Shown here piece after piece: positions 42,330-51,370 of a DNA stretch of 55,420 nucleotides. Positions within the stretch are counted from its first letter, which is position 1, and the number at the start of each line of letters is the position of its first letter. Made by a program: the position numbers and the translations under genes. This stretch comes from an uncultured Gammaproteobacteria bacterium (GTDB lineage Bacteria; Pseudomonadota; Gammaproteobacteria; CAMYKB01): contig CAMYKB010000017.1 of the NCBI GenBank assembly GCA_947258875.1, positions 37,866-93,285 of the forward strand, in the 5' to 3' direction. Under the pieces are notes generated by a model, which was not told the origin of the DNA, did not search any database, and was given only the letters and a program-made list of their open reading frames with translations.

Positions 42330-42890
42330 CTACCAGCTGATATAAGCGTATCCCTGCTCTTGGAGTTCCAGCAGATCAGACGCCCCCACCTCAACCACTG
42401 TAGCGAACTCCAACATGTCATCCTCCGTCCAGCCCAACGACTTCATGGTGTTGCCGCATGCATGAAATTCCACTCCGTATTGCTGCAGGCTGGATACGCG
42501 CTGCTTGATTTCTTCGCTGACCGGCCGCCCGGGGTGCTTCGCCAGTATGTGAATACCTTCGCCAAAACAGGTCACCACGATTCTGATGTTATCGCCATAC
42601 TTACGCAGCATCGCCCCGACAGAGAACATGACATGCTTGTGGTATCCGGCATCAGACTTATTGAATTGATACACCACCTTATGCTCAGGTTCGTCACCCG
42701 GGAAACGCAAGTCATCCACGCTACCTGCTGCAGCGGCTGATTGAGTATCAGCATTCGCCCGCTCCTGCGAACTAGCCACCTGAGACAGTCCCAGGCCGAA
42801 GACGCCCAATACGCCCGCGATACCGTTAATGACGCGGCGGCGCGCTTTATCAATCGAGTTAACGGCCTGTTGTGTGGGTTTATTTTTCAT
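42330..42890 (-). CDS. Exported DsrE/DsrF-like protein
   Basis: The 186-residue protein belongs to the DsrE/DsrF-like fold (sulfur-transfer relatives). The N-terminus has RRRVI at residues 17-21, then a hydrophobic stretch to about 40 and a possible ANA cleavage site near 46. This could be a twin-arginine signal. The C-terminal half holds FHACGNTMKSLGW with Cys145, the family's conserved cysteine, and ends LQEQGYAYISW. Cys108 is a second candidate. AGGAG lies five bases before the ATG. It stands between dnaJ and dapB, where Pseudomonas has no gene. The exact role is unknown; similar proteins are annotated only as DsrE family. It does not sit in a dsr operon here. Confidence 0.75.
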   Translation of the reverse strand: MKNKPTQQAVNSIDKARRRVINGIAGVLGVFGLGLSQVASSQERANADTQSAAAAGSVDDLRFPGDEPEHKVVYQFNKSDAGYHKHVMFSVGAMLRKYGDNIRIVVTCFGEGIHILAKHPGRPVSEEIKQRVSSLQQYGVEFHACGNTMKSLGWTEDDMLEFATVVEVGASDLLELQEQGYAYISW

Positions 42891-43074
42891 AATCTGCTCC
42901 TGATATCGCAACTACACTTGAGGTTCCTTAACATATGACAACCCGTAAGCGTAAATTATTCCGCGCGGGCGATTTATCCAACATCCTCAAGATCACTGGC
43001 TTCGCTACTAAGGGCCTGCCTGAATCGAATATCAGGCGTACATCTCACCGGCCAAGGATGCGGGCATCGCGTAT

Positions 43075-44220
43075 TCAATCAGACCAGAATTTGAGGTCCT
43101 CAAAAAAGCTTTTCACACCAGCCAGCCAGCCATGCGCCTTGGGATTGTGGCGTGTCCCACCTGCGCGCATGCTTTCATCCAATTCTGCCAACAACTCTTT
43201 TTGCTGTTTGGTGAGATTTACCGGCGTTTCCACCACGACATTGCACAACATGTCGCCCACCTGACCGCCGCGTACGGGTTTAACGCCCTTGCCGCGAAGC
43301 CGAAAAGACCTGGAACTCTGTGTTTCCGGCGGAACCTTGAGTTTCACCTTGCCCTTGAGAGTGGGCATCTCGATTTCACCGCCGAGCGCGGCGGTAGCGA
43401 AACTGATTGGCACTTCGCATATCAGATTATTACCATCACGTGTAAATATCTTGTGCGGCTTGACATGAACCTGCACATACAAATCACCCGGCGGCCCGCC
43501 ATTGGTCCCCATTTCACCTTCACCAGACAGACGGATACGATCACCGGTGTCCACACCTGCAGGTATTTTGACCGACAGCGCTTTGTGCTCCTGCACGCGG
43601 CCCTCGCCATGACAGGTGACACAGGGATCGGTGATTACCTTACCGGCGCCGTTGCAATGTGGACAGGTTTGTTGGACGGAGAAAAAACCCTGTTGCATGC
43701 GTACCTGGCCAAAACCGCCGCAGGTTTCGCAATCTTTAGGCTGGGTGCCTGGCTTGGCACCAGTTCCGTTACAGGTTTTGCAACTGGTGTGCACTGGAAT
43801 GCGGATCTTGGTTTCGGTACCAAACACCGCCTCTTCGAGACTCAATTCGAGATTGTATTGCAGGTCGGAACCGCGATAGACACGCGTGCCACCACCCCGC
43901 CCTCCACGACCGCCTCCAAAGACATCACCAAAAATATCCTCGAAGATGTCACCAAAGCCGGCACCACCACGGGCGCCGGCAGCGCCAGCGGCGCCACTCA
44001 CTCCGGCATGGCCAAATTGATCATAGGCGGCACGCTTTTGTGCATCATTCAATACTTCATAGGCCTCTTTGGCATCCTTGAAGTTCTTTTCGGCATCCTT
44101 GTCATCCGGGTTGCGATCAGGATGATATTTCATCGCCAAACGCCGGTAAGCTTTTTTCAATTCGCTTTCGCTGGCGTTCTTGGCTACGCCAAGGACTTCA
44201 TAATAATCGCGCTTTTCCAT
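43075..44220 (-). CDS. dnaJ: Chaperone protein DnaJ
   Basis: Hsp40 cochaperone that loads substrates on DnaK and stimulates its ATPase. The J domain carries HPD at 33-35. A Gly/Phe/Arg-rich linker follows, then four zinc-binding CxxCxGxG repeats ([32 protein letters not shown]). I chose the ATG at 44220 ([11 protein letters not shown]), giving 381 residues; a longer frame upstream crosses a terminator and is not credible. A weak inverted repeat at 43018-43037 follows the stop but lacks a U-tract. Confidence 0.98.
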   Translation of the reverse strand: MEKRDYYEVLGVAKNASESELKKAYRRLAMKYHPDRNPDDKDAEKNFKDAKEAYEVLNDAQKRAAYDQFGHAGVSGAAGAAGARGGAGFGDIFEDIFGDVFGGGRGGRGGGTRVYRGSDLQYNLELSLEEAVFGTETKIRIPVHTSCKTCNGTGAKPGTQPKDCETCGGFGQVRMQQGFFSVQQTCPHCNGAGKVITDPCVTCHGEGRVQEHKALSVKIPAGVDTGDRIRLSGEGEMGTNGGPPGDLYVQVHVKPHKIFTRDGNNLICEVPISFATAALGGEIEMPTLKGKVKLKVPPETQSSRSFRLRGKGVKPVRGGQVGDMLCNVVVETPVNLTKQQKELLAELDESMRAGGTRHNPKAHGWLAGVKSFFEDLKFWSD

Positions 44221-44250
44221 AACGTTCTTAGACTGATCCTGCCAGTTAAC

Positions 44251-44287
44251 AAACAAAAGTCCGGGGCTGTCTGTACAACCCCGGACT
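44251..44287 (-). terminator. Intrinsic terminator between dnaK and dnaJ
   Basis: A perfect 9-bp stem AGTCCGGGG/CCCCGGACT with a 12-base loop is followed by UUUGUUUG on the minus strand. It lies 28 bases after the dnaK stop and 30 bases before the dnaJ start. Partial termination here would make less DnaJ than DnaK. Confidence 0.75.
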
Positions 44288-44314
44288 GTCACTCATGAGG
44301 TACTGCTGGGGCCG

Positions 44315-46231
44315 TTAGGTCTTGCTGTCATCGACTTCTTCGAATTCAGCATCAACCACATCGTCACCACCCGCGTCAGCCGTAGCCTGCTCAGCATTGG
44401 CCTCGCCAGCCTGCGCCTCGGCGTACATGCGTTCCGCCAGTTTACCAGACACACTTGCCAACGCCTCGGTTTTAGTTTCGATGGTCGCCTTATCATCGCC
44501 CTTCATGGCTTCCTTAAGTTCACTGATGGCATCTTCGATTTGCTTACGCTCGGCATCGTCGACCTTATCATCCATTTCCTTGAGCGATTTCTCGGCGCCG
44601 TGTATCAGGTTATCGGCCTGGTTGCGTGCTGACACCAGCTCATGGAACTGCTTGTCTTCCTCGGCATGCGCCTCAGCATCCTTGACCATCTGCGTAACCT
44701 CATCGTCCGACAATCCACTGGAAGCCTTAATCACAATCGATTGTTGCTTGCCAGTTGCCTTATCCTTCGCCGACACATTCATAATGCCATTGGCATCGAT
44801 GTCAAAATTCACTTCGATCTGCGGCACACCACGGGATGCAGGTGGAATATCGGTAAGATCGAAACGGCCCAGGGATTTATTGGTCGACGCTATCTCACGC
44901 TCACCCTGCAACACATGTACAGTTACCGCCGTCTGATTGTCATCCGCGGTTGAAAACACCTGACTGGCATTAGTCGGGATGGTGGTGTTCTTGTCGATCA
45001 ACTTGGTCATGACACCACCCAGGGTCTCGATACCCAGCGACAACGGCGTCACGTCGAGTAACAAGACATCCTTGACTTCGCCACCCAGCACACCACCCTG
45101 GATCGCAGCGCCAACGGCCACTGCCTCGTCAGGATTAACGTCCTTACGGGGTTCCTTACCAAAAAAGTCCTGCACCACTTGCTGCACTTTGGGCATACGG
45201 GTCTGGCCACCGACCAGGATCACATCATTGATCTCTGATGCAGACAAACCGGCATCCTTGAGCGCGGTCTTACAGGGCCCGACGGTGCGCTGGATTAATT
45301 CTTCCACAAGGGACTCGAGTTTGGCGCGCGTGACCTTGACATTGAGGTGCTTGGGTCCACTGGCATCTGCCGTCACATAAGGCAAGTTCACTTCCGTTTG
45401 CTGGCTGGATGACAGTTCGATCTTGGCCTTCTCGGCCGCCTCTTTCAGGCGCTGCAGGGCCAGCGGATCATTATGCAGATCAATACCGCTGTCTTTCTTG
45501 AATTCGTCAGACAAGTAGTCGATCAGGCGCAGATCGAAGTCTTCACCGCCAAGGAAAGTATCGCCATTGGTAGACAACACCTCGAACTGGTGCTCACCAT
45601 CAATCTCTGCAATTTCAATAATGGAAATATCGAAGGTGCCACCACCCAGATCGTACACCGCAATCTTGGCGTCACCACGCTTTTTATCCATACCGTAGGC
45701 CAATGCAGCCGCGGTAGGCTCATTGATAATACGTTTGACATCTAGGCCCGCGATCTTGCCGGCGTCTTTTGTTGCCTGACGTTGGGAGTCGTTAAAATAA
45801 GCAGGCACGGTAATCACCGCCTCGGTTATGGTTTCACCGAGATAGTCCTCTGCTGTCTTCTTCATTTTCTGCAGCACGCGTGCGGAAACCTCGGGCGGCG
45901 CCATCTTTTTACCATGCACCTCGACCCAGGCATCGCCATTGTCGGCCTTGACGATTTTGTAAGGCACCAGTTTGATATCCTTTTGCACCGCATCTTCTTC
46001 ATAACGGCGGCCAATAAGGCGCTTGACAGCATGCAGTGTATTCGCCGGGTTAGTGACAGACTGGCGCTTGGCTGATTGGCCAACCAACACCTCATCGCCC
46101 TCCGTGAAAGCCACGATGGATGGCGTTGTACGGTCGCCTTCGCTGTTCTCGATAACCTTGGGGCTATCACCCTCCATAACAGCCACACAGGAGTTGGTTG
46201 TACCCAGGTCAATACCGATAATCTTTCCCAT
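44315..46231 (-). CDS. dnaK: Chaperone protein DnaK (Hsp70)
   Basis: ATP-driven Hsp70 chaperone. The ATPase domain has [18 protein letters not shown] (phosphate 1), [12 protein letters not shown] (phosphate 2) and a third block [10 protein letters not shown]. The substrate-binding domain starts near 390 ([17 protein letters not shown]), and a helical lid ends in an acidic tail. The 638 residues equal E. coli DnaK. GGAG lies seven bases before the ATG. A sigma-32-like promoter is found upstream at 46286-46312. Confidence 0.98.
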   Translation of the reverse strand: MGKIIGIDLGTTNSCVAVMEGDSPKVIENSEGDRTTPSIVAFTEGDEVLVGQSAKRQSVTNPANTLHAVKRLIGRRYEEDAVQKDIKLVPYKIVKADNGDAWVEVHGKKMAPPEVSARVLQKMKKTAEDYLGETITEAVITVPAYFNDSQRQATKDAGKIAGLDVKRIINEPTAAALAYGMDKKRGDAKIAVYDLGGGTFDISIIEIAEIDGEHQFEVLSTNGDTFLGGEDFDLRLIDYLSDEFKKDSGIDLHNDPLALQRLKEAAEKAKIELSSSQQTEVNLPYVTADASGPKHLNVKVTRAKLESLVEELIQRTVGPCKTALKDAGLSASEINDVILVGGQTRMPKVQQVVQDFFGKEPRKDVNPDEAVAVGAAIQGGVLGGEVKDVLLLDVTPLSLGIETLGGVMTKLIDKNTTIPTNASQVFSTADDNQTAVTVHVLQGEREIASTNKSLGRFDLTDIPPASRGVPQIEVNFDIDANGIMNVSAKDKATGKQQSIVIKASSGLSDDEVTQMVKDAEAHAEEDKQFHELVSARNQADNLIHGAEKSLKEMDDKVDDAERKQIEDAISELKEAMKGDDKATIETKTEALASVSGKLAERMYAEAQAGEANAEQATADAGGDDVVDAEFEEVDDSKT

Positions 46232-46285
46232 ATTAATTCTCCAAACCTAGCGGTTTTAATCTCAAAATTCGATAACTACAGGTAA

Positions 46286-46312
46286 CATAAGGGCACTACA
46301 CCCCTTTTCAAG
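46286..46312 (-). promoter_or_regulatory. Putative sigma-32 (heat-shock) promoter of dnaK
   Basis: On the minus strand CTTGAAA (46312-46306) and CCCTTATG (46293-46286) are spaced by 12 bases. The E. coli sigma-32 consensus is CTTGAAA, 11-15 bases, CCCCATNT; the -35 is exact and the -10 is close. It lies about 55 bases before dnaK, in the 108-base gap after grpE. No sigma-32-like site is seen before hrcA. Confidence 0.6.
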
Positions 46313-46339
46313 CCGCAGCCGGCAGATTTATGCATGCTC

Positions 46340-46912
46340 TCATGTCCCCGGCCTCTTCGAGACGATGACCATAGCCGGGCGCAGCAGGCGGTCATTCAGC
46401 AGATAGCCCTTTTGCATAACGGTAATCACGGTATTAGGCGGTAATTCGGCATTTTCCTGCAGCGTCATTGCTTGCTGGTGCTCGGGGTCAAAAGCCTCGC
46501 CCTGCGGATTGATCTCCTTGATGTTGAATTTATCCAGCATCTGCACGAGCAATTTCAATGTTAACTCGGTGCCTTCGCGCAACTTGACCACGTCAGCATC
46601 GTCGGTGGCTGCATCAAGCCCCATCTCCAGGCTGTCCTTTACACCCAGGATTTCCGCGGCAAATTTTTCCACACCATATTTATGCGCATTCTCTAGATCG
46701 CGCTGGTTACGCTTACGCAGGTTTTCCAATTCGGCCTGAGCCCGCAACAGCTTGTCCCAGTGTTCGTCCGCTTTACTACGGGCATCTTCCAACTTCAGCG
46801 TCAGTTCTTCGAGCAGCGCGACAGGCTCATTGGCTTCTTTAGTTTTTTCGTCGCTCTGGTCGTGTTGTAACTCAGACTTGTTACTGACTTGGGATGGCTC
46901 CTTGTTCGGCAT
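46340..46912 (-). CDS. grpE: Nucleotide exchange factor GrpE
   Basis: Releases ADP from DnaK and acts as a thermosensor. The long helix (about 30-100) and the C-terminal beta domain (FDPEHQQAMTL, GYLLNDRLLRPAMVIVSK) are clear. The 190 residues fit. GGAG lies six bases before the ATG. It follows hrcA by 88 bases, in the order typical of CIRCE-controlled operons. Confidence 0.96.
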   Translation of the reverse strand: MPNKEPSQVSNKSELQHDQSDEKTKEANEPVALLEELTLKLEDARSKADEHWDKLLRAQAELENLRKRNQRDLENAHKYGVEKFAAEILGVKDSLEMGLDAATDDADVVKLREGTELTLKLLVQMLDKFNIKEINPQGEAFDPEHQQAMTLQENAELPPNTVITVMQKGYLLNDRLLRPAMVIVSKRPGT

Positions 46913-47000
46913 GAATCACTCCAAAATAAATAGATAAAGTAAGATGTCAGGGCCAGACAATCGGCTTGGGCCCATGGATATGCTGCTAGGAATATTGGGA

Positions 47001-48065
47001 CTAATTTCGGGGATTCAAGGCCGCGCCCAGCAGCCTGGCAGTAATATCGACCAAGGGAATGACGCGGTCATATGCGATACGCGTCGGCCCGATCACACCC
47101 AGCACGCCGACGACATCATCATCGACGGAATAAGGCGCAGTAACAACACTGCAATGATCCAGAATTTGATGACCAGACTCACTACCGATAAAAATCTGCA
47201 CACCCTCCGCCGAAATACACTTATCTAGCAAGTGCAGGATCTCGCGCTTCTGATTAAAGGCTTCAAACAGCTGACGCAGGCTGGCGACATCCGCCAGCTC
47301 GTCATAATCCATTAGACGGGTTTGCCCGGAGACCATGAAATCATCATCTCCAGACTCCTCGGCCATAAACGCCTTCTCACCGAGTTCCACGGCCGACAGC
47401 ATAATCCTGTTCATACCCTTGCGGGCTTCATCCAGTTCAGACAACAATGCAGCGCGCACATCCCTGATGTTTTTACCGGCGAATTGTGTGTTCAGGTAAT
47501 TCGCCACCTCCTGCAGCTCTGAAGCTGAATACTCACGGTCGAGTTGGATCACGCGATTCTGCACTTCCTGCTCATTCATGACCATGATGGCAAGCGCACG
47601 TTTATCCGCCAGTGGCAAAAACTCGATCCGCCGCAGCGAAACAGAGCTGCGCTTTGGGACTGTGACAATACCAGCGAGACTGGTGACTCCGGACAGGATT
47701 TGAGTGGCAGCTTCCACAAGGCTCAACGGATTATCATCACGTGTGAGGCCTATCTTTAACGCATCGACAAGTCCGGGGTTAAGCGGCTGTACCTTGAGCA
47801 GGGTATCCACGAACAAGCGATAGCCCTGTACCGTCGGAATGCGCCCCGCCGAGGTGTGAGGGGATTCGATAAAACCCATGTCCTCCAGATCCGCCATCAC
47901 ATTGCGGATGGTCGCTGGACTCAGTTCAAGCCCAGCTGTTCGCGCCAAGGTACGCGACCCCACAGGCTGGCCATCACCGATATAACTCTCCACCAGCGCC
48001 TTGAGTAGACGCTGGGCTCGGTCATTCAGGGCAGCACCAGATTGTTCAGCTTTCACCATATTCAT
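47001..48065 (-). CDS. hrcA: Heat-inducible transcription repressor HrcA
   Basis: Repressor that binds CIRCE operators and needs GroEL to fold, so heat relieves repression. The N-terminal winged helix is visible (LLKALVESYIGDGQPVGSRT, then LSPATIRNVMADLEDMGF and SPHTSAGRIPT). The 354 residues are standard. Two ATGs lie two codons apart; I used the upstream one, and neither has a clear ribosome binding site. A CIRCE element sits 36 bases upstream, so it probably represses its own operon. Many gammaproteobacteria lack hrcA; it is known in Xanthomonas and others. Confidence 0.95.
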   Translation of the reverse strand: MNMVKAEQSGAALNDRAQRLLKALVESYIGDGQPVGSRTLARTAGLELSPATIRNVMADLEDMGFIESPHTSAGRIPTVQGYRLFVDTLLKVQPLNPGLVDALKIGLTRDDNPLSLVEAATQILSGVTSLAGIVTVPKRSSVSLRRIEFLPLADKRALAIMVMNEQEVQNRVIQLDREYSASELQEVANYLNTQFAGKNIRDVRAALLSELDEARKGMNRIMLSAVELGEKAFMAEESGDDDFMVSGQTRLMDYDELADVASLRQLFEAFNQKREILHLLDKCISAEGVQIFIGSESGHQILDHCSVVTAPYSVDDDVVGVLGVIGPTRIAYDRVIPLVDITARLLGAALNPRN

Positions 48066-48100
48066 TCGGGGTCGCGGTGATTAAAGGCCATCCTTTCGGC

Positions 48101-48127
48101 CTGGCACTCCAGCATACAGAGTGCTAA
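48101..48127. promoter_or_regulatory. CIRCE operator of hrcA-grpE-dnaK-dnaJ
   Basis: CTGGCACTC, nine bases, GAGTGCTAA. The consensus is TTAGCACTC-N9-GAGTGCTAA; the right arm is exact and the left matches seven of nine. It lies between hrcA and the divergent nadK. I infer that HrcA binds here to repress hrcA; nadK could also be affected. Confidence 0.92.
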
Positions 48128-48148
48128 AGGAAAAGCTACAAACATGAC

Positions 48149-48195
48149 CACGCAGTGTCAAGCAAAATGCATGTTGGCTGACCATGCACTGCGTG
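48149..48195 (+). repeat. Bulged hairpin in the nadK leader
   Basis: CACGCAGT (48149-48156) pairs with ACTGCGTG (48188-48195), and GCATG (48169-48173) pairs with CATGC (48183-48187). The result is 13 pairs with a 12-base bulge on one side and a nine-base loop. It lies 32 bases before the nadK ATG and beside CIRCE. No U-tract follows. It may be an RNA structure or a protein-binding site. Confidence 0.5.
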
Positions 48196-48226
48196 ATACC
48201 TTAGTTGAATAACAACGGATAACTCC

Positions 48227-49096
48227 ATGATTGAATTCAAAACCATTGGCTTGATCACAAAGCCGGACGACATAGCGATTGCTGATACAGTACGCAGTCT
48301 GGTGACGTATCTGCAACAACACGATGTCGAGATCCTCTTCGATAACAGCACGGCATTGTTGTTGGAGGCCGACAACCATAGCTGCGACCACAACACTATC
48401 GCTGAGCAATGCGATATTGGCATCGTTATCGGTGGCGATGGCACCCTGTTACAGGCCGCCCGCAGCCTGGCACCATCAGGGGTTCCCCTGCTCGGCATCA
48501 ATCGCGGCCGGCTGGGATTTTTAGTGGATATCTCCCCCGACGATATGACGCGTCAGCTGGACGCTATCCTGCAGGGCCACTACAGACTCGAAGAACGTTG
48601 CGCGCTGTATGCAGAGATCCTGCGAGACGGCGACATCATTGCCAGTGGCCATGCCTATAACGACGTCGTGCTGCATTCACGTGAGGTGATCCGCATGATC
48701 GAGTTCGATACCACCATCGATGGACGCTATTTGTGCACCCAGCGAGCCGATGGCCTGATAGTCTCGACGCCGACCGGATCGACAGCCTACGCCCTCTCGG
48801 GTGGCGGACCAATCATCTATCCATCCCTGGAAACAGTGGTATTGGTACCGATTTGTCCCCATACACTCAGTAACAGGCCCCTGGTGATCAGCGCCAACAG
48901 CATTATTGAAATCAGTCTGTGTTCTCAGGGCCGATCTGCGCGGGCGTCATTTGACGGCCAGATCAATATTGAGCTGGTACCAGGAGACCGTATCTGTGTG
49001 CGCCGAGAGCAGCATAATTTGCAACTAGTGCAGCCCCAGAACCATGACTATTTCAATATCCTGCGTAGTAAACTCCGCTGGAGTGAGCAACCTTAG
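48227..49096 (+). CDS. nadK: NAD kinase
   Basis: Phosphorylates NAD to NADP, the cell's source of NADP(H). The diacylglycerol-kinase-type motif GGDGTLLQAAR starts near residue 70, and the NAD-binding block is TPTGSTAYALSGGGPI. The 289 residues match the family. It reads away from hrcA and is followed by recN; the hrcA-nadK-recN neighbourhood is conserved in enterics as well. Only a weak GGA precedes the start. Confidence 0.97.
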   Translation: MIEFKTIGLITKPDDIAIADTVRSLVTYLQQHDVEILFDNSTALLLEADNHSCDHNTIAEQCDIGIVIGGDGTLLQAARSLAPSGVPLLGINRGRLGFLVDISPDDMTRQLDAILQGHYRLEERCALYAEILRDGDIIASGHAYNDVVLHSREVIRMIEFDTTIDGRYLCTQRADGLIVSTPTGSTAYALSGGGPIIYPSLETVVLVPICPHTLSNRPLVISANSIIEISLCSQGRSARASFDGQINIELVPGDRICVRREQHNLQLVQPQNHDYFNILRSKLRWSEQP

Positions 49097-49114
49097 GCCA
49101 CCTGCGATTAGATC

Positions 49115-49158
49115 TTGAAATTCCTTAACTTATACCTATAAACACAAATCGTTATACT
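49115..49158 (+). promoter_or_regulatory. Candidate recN promoters
   Basis: Two readings are possible. TTGAAA (49115-49120), 16 bases, TATAAA (49137-49142) is a good sigma-70 promoter that would leave a leader of about 15 bases. TATACT (49153-49158) is a further -10 exactly six bases before the ATG, but its -35 is poor. I see no LexA box (CTG-N10-CAG), although recN is SOS-controlled in E. coli. Confidence 0.5.
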
Positions 49159-49164
49159 GTTGCC

Positions 49165-50850
49165 ATGTTGACCCATATACATATACGCGATTTCGCCATT
49201 ATCAAGGAACTTGAACTGGAGTTGGGTACGGGTATGTGCGTGCTGACGGGCGAAACCGGCGCCGGCAAATCCATCCTGGTCGATGCCATGGGCCTGGTAC
49301 TTGGCGACCGTGCCGACAGCACCATGATACGCCACGGGGCTGACAAGGCCGAGATCACCATGACCCTCGATATCCGCGAAATGTCTCATATCGCTGAATG
49401 GTTACGGGAACGCGATATCGAGGTCGAAGACGAATGCCTGCTACGCCGCGTGCTCACTGCAGAGGGTCGTTCCAAGGCCTATATCAATGGCACCGCCACA
49501 CCACTGGCAATGATTAAATCACTTGGTGAGATGCTGGTCGATATACACGGCCAGCACGAACATCAGTCGCTGTTGCGTCGCGACATGCAACGTGAACTCC
49601 TAGACACCCAGGCCGGCAATGGCGAGTTACTCAAACAACTGAACACGCATTACGTGAGATGGCAGCAATTGAAGCGCCTTCACGAAGCAGCCAGCAAGGA
49701 CAAGCGGGAGCAACAGGCGAAACTTGACTTATTGCGCTTTCAGGTTGACGAACTCAAGACGCTGGGCCTGCAAGCGAACGAGCTCGAAACCCTGGACGCA
49801 GAACATCAGCGTCTCAGCAATGCCGGGCAGCTACAGCAAGGTTCATTCGCTGTTTTCAGCCATTTATACGAGAACGACGACAACACCATTTACTCACAAA
49901 TCAATAGCCTCCAACAACAACTGGATGAACTCTGCACTGTTGATGATTCCCTGAGTGAGAGCCGCGATCTCCTTGCCAACGCGCAAGTCCAGATCCAGGA
50001 AGCGGCTGATAATCTACGGCGTTATGCCGATAGCATAGAAATCGACGATGAGCGCTTGCAATGGGTGGAAAACCGGATCTCGGCGATACACGATCTGGGT
50101 CGAAAGCATCGCATCAAGCCTGAAGAGCTGCCACAGAAAATGTCCGTCCTGACAGCGGAATTGGCCTCGTTAGAAAACCCGCAACATGACCCTGCGAAGT
50201 TGGAGGCTGAACTCAAACAGATCGAAAACAAGTACCGCGCACTGGCGACTAAAATCAGCAAGGCACGCATCAAAACCGCTGAACAACTTAATAATGGTGC
50301 CACCGAGATCATGCAGGAGCTAGGCATGGAAGGTGGCCGCTTTCGCATCCAGGTGATCGCCACTGATGTCAAACAGATATCGCCCACCGGACTGGACAAG
50401 GTCGAATTCATGGTCAGCACCAATCCAGGCCAGCCTTTCAAACCATTGAACAAGATTGCATCAGGCGGTGAACTCTCGCGCATCAGTCTTGCCATCCAGC
50501 TAATGGCTGTCGACAGCATGAATATCCCGACCTTGATTTTCGATGAAGTCGACAGTGGTGTTGGCGGCGGTGTCGCTGAGATACTGGGTAGACAATTGCG
50601 TGAACTGGGGCAACACCGCCAGACGCTTTGTGTCACGCACCTGCCCCAGGTCGCCGCTCAGGCGCATCATCATTACCACGTCAGCAAACTCAAAGGCGGT
50701 AAAACAACCCGCACCCAGATAAGGCCACTTAATGAATTTGAACGCGTGAAAGAATTGGCGCGTATGCTAGGTGGCGTGAAACTGACCGACCAAACCCTGG
50801 CCCACGCGCAGGAAATGTTTGCGCGTGGGCAAAATGTCAAAACCGGCTGA
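49165..50850 (+). CDS. recN: DNA repair protein RecN
   Basis: SMC-like ATPase that tethers broken DNA ends in recombinational repair. Walker A is GETGAGKS (29-36). Two coiled-coil arms (about 155-220 and 325-375) separate it from the ABC signature ASGGELSRISLAIQL and Walker B TLIFDEVDSGVGGG. The 561 residues are standard. No Shine-Dalgarno sequence is visible before the ATG. The last codons hold a strong hairpin; fur converges 16 bases downstream. Confidence 0.97.
   Translation: MLTHIHIRDFAIIKELELELGTGMCVLTGETGAGKSILVDAMGLVLGDRADSTMIRHGADKAEITMTLDIREMSHIAEWLRERDIEVEDECLLRRVLTAEGRSKAYINGTATPLAMIKSLGEMLVDIHGQHEHQSLLRRDMQRELLDTQAGNGELLKQLNTHYVRWQQLKRLHEAASKDKREQQAKLDLLRFQVDELKTLGLQANELETLDAEHQRLSNAGQLQQGSFAVFSHLYENDDNTIYSQINSLQQQLDELCTVDDSLSESRDLLANAQVQIQEAADNLRRYADSIEIDDERLQWVENRISAIHDLGRKHRIKPEELPQKMSVLTAELASLENPQHDPAKLEAELKQIENKYRALATKISKARIKTAEQLNNGATEIMQELGMEGGRFRIQVIATDVKQISPTGLDKVEFMVSTNPGQPFKPLNKIASGGELSRISLAIQLMAVDSMNIPTLIFDEVDSGVGGGVAEILGRQLRELGQHRQTLCVTHLPQVAAQAHHHYHVSKLKGGKTTRTQIRPLNEFERVKELARMLGGVKLTDQTLAHAQEMFARGQNVKTG
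50800..50830. repeat. Perfect 11-bp hairpin at the end of recN
   Basis: GCCCACGCGCA, loop GGAAATGTT, TGCGCGTGGGC. It lies inside the recN reading frame, 20 bases before the stop, and between the convergent recN and fur genes. No U-tract follows on either strand. It may block 3' exonucleases or aid termination of both transcripts. Confidence 0.65.
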
Positions 50851-50866
50851 TTCAAACTATCTGGCC

Positions 50867-51274
50867 CTAGCGACAATCGCGGCAAATGCCATAAATCGTC
50901 AATGCGTGATCGGTGATCTCAAATCCGGCTTCGCTGGAGATCTGCCGCTGTTTGGCCTCGATGGTCTCATCCATGAATTCCACCACCTTGCCACATTTAA
51001 CGCACACCAGGTGATCATGGTGAGCGCCGCGCTCCAGCTCAAAGACCGCTTGGCCGCCCTCGAAATGATGACGTGTTACCAACCCGGCCGCCTCAAATTG
51101 GGTCAGTACGCGGTAAACCGTCGCTAAACCGATTTCCTCACCCGCCTCCAACAACTGACGGTAGATATCTTCAGCCGTAAGATGATGCACGTTCGAGGTC
51201 TCGAGAATCTCGAGAATTTTCATGCGCGGCAAGGTCACTTTCAGCCCCGCTTTTTTTAAATCCTGGGTTTCCAT
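50867..51274 (-). CDS. fur: Ferric uptake regulator Fur
   Basis: Iron-responsive repressor of uptake genes. The winged helix includes LTAEDIYRQLLE and the recognition helix ATVYRVLTQFEAAGLV. The metal sites are HHDHLVCVKC and the C-terminal CRDC. The 135 residues are standard. AGGAGA lies seven bases before the ATG. It is divergent from bamE, as in Pseudomonas. I find no clear Fur box (GATAATGATAATCATTATC type) in its promoter region. Confidence 0.97.
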   Translation of the reverse strand: METQDLKKAGLKVTLPRMKILEILETSNVHHLTAEDIYRQLLEAGEEIGLATVYRVLTQFEAAGLVTRHHFEGGQAVFELERGAHHDHLVCVKCGKVVEFMDETIEAKQRQISSEAGFEITDHALTIYGICRDCR

Positions 51275-51290
51275 TGCATCGTCTCCTGTC

Positions 51291-51319
51291 AGGCATATGA
51301 AAGCGCGCTGCTATGCCTT
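51291..51319. repeat. Nested palindrome between fur and bamE
   Basis: AGGCATA and TATGCCT flank 15 bases, which themselves contain AGCGCGCT. It lies 16 bases before the fur start. It could be an operator for either gene; no known regulator motif matches. Confidence 0.4.
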
Positions 51320-51370
51320 ATTATTCCGCCCGGTATATTGGGTTCACTCTTAATTTAGGTTTAGTTGAAT

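Noticed and set aside
43132-44298. A 388-codon open frame on the plus strand opposite dnaJ
   Set aside because: It lies wholly antisense to a perfectly conserved dnaJ and shows no domain or ribosome binding site; it follows from codon bias of dnaJ.
49097-49164. LexA box upstream of recN
   Set aside because: No CTG-N10-CAG with an AT-rich centre occurs in the spacer.
51275-51370. Fur box in the fur-bamE spacer
   Set aside because: No stretch resembles the 19-base GATAAT repeat. Only the unrelated palindrome is present.
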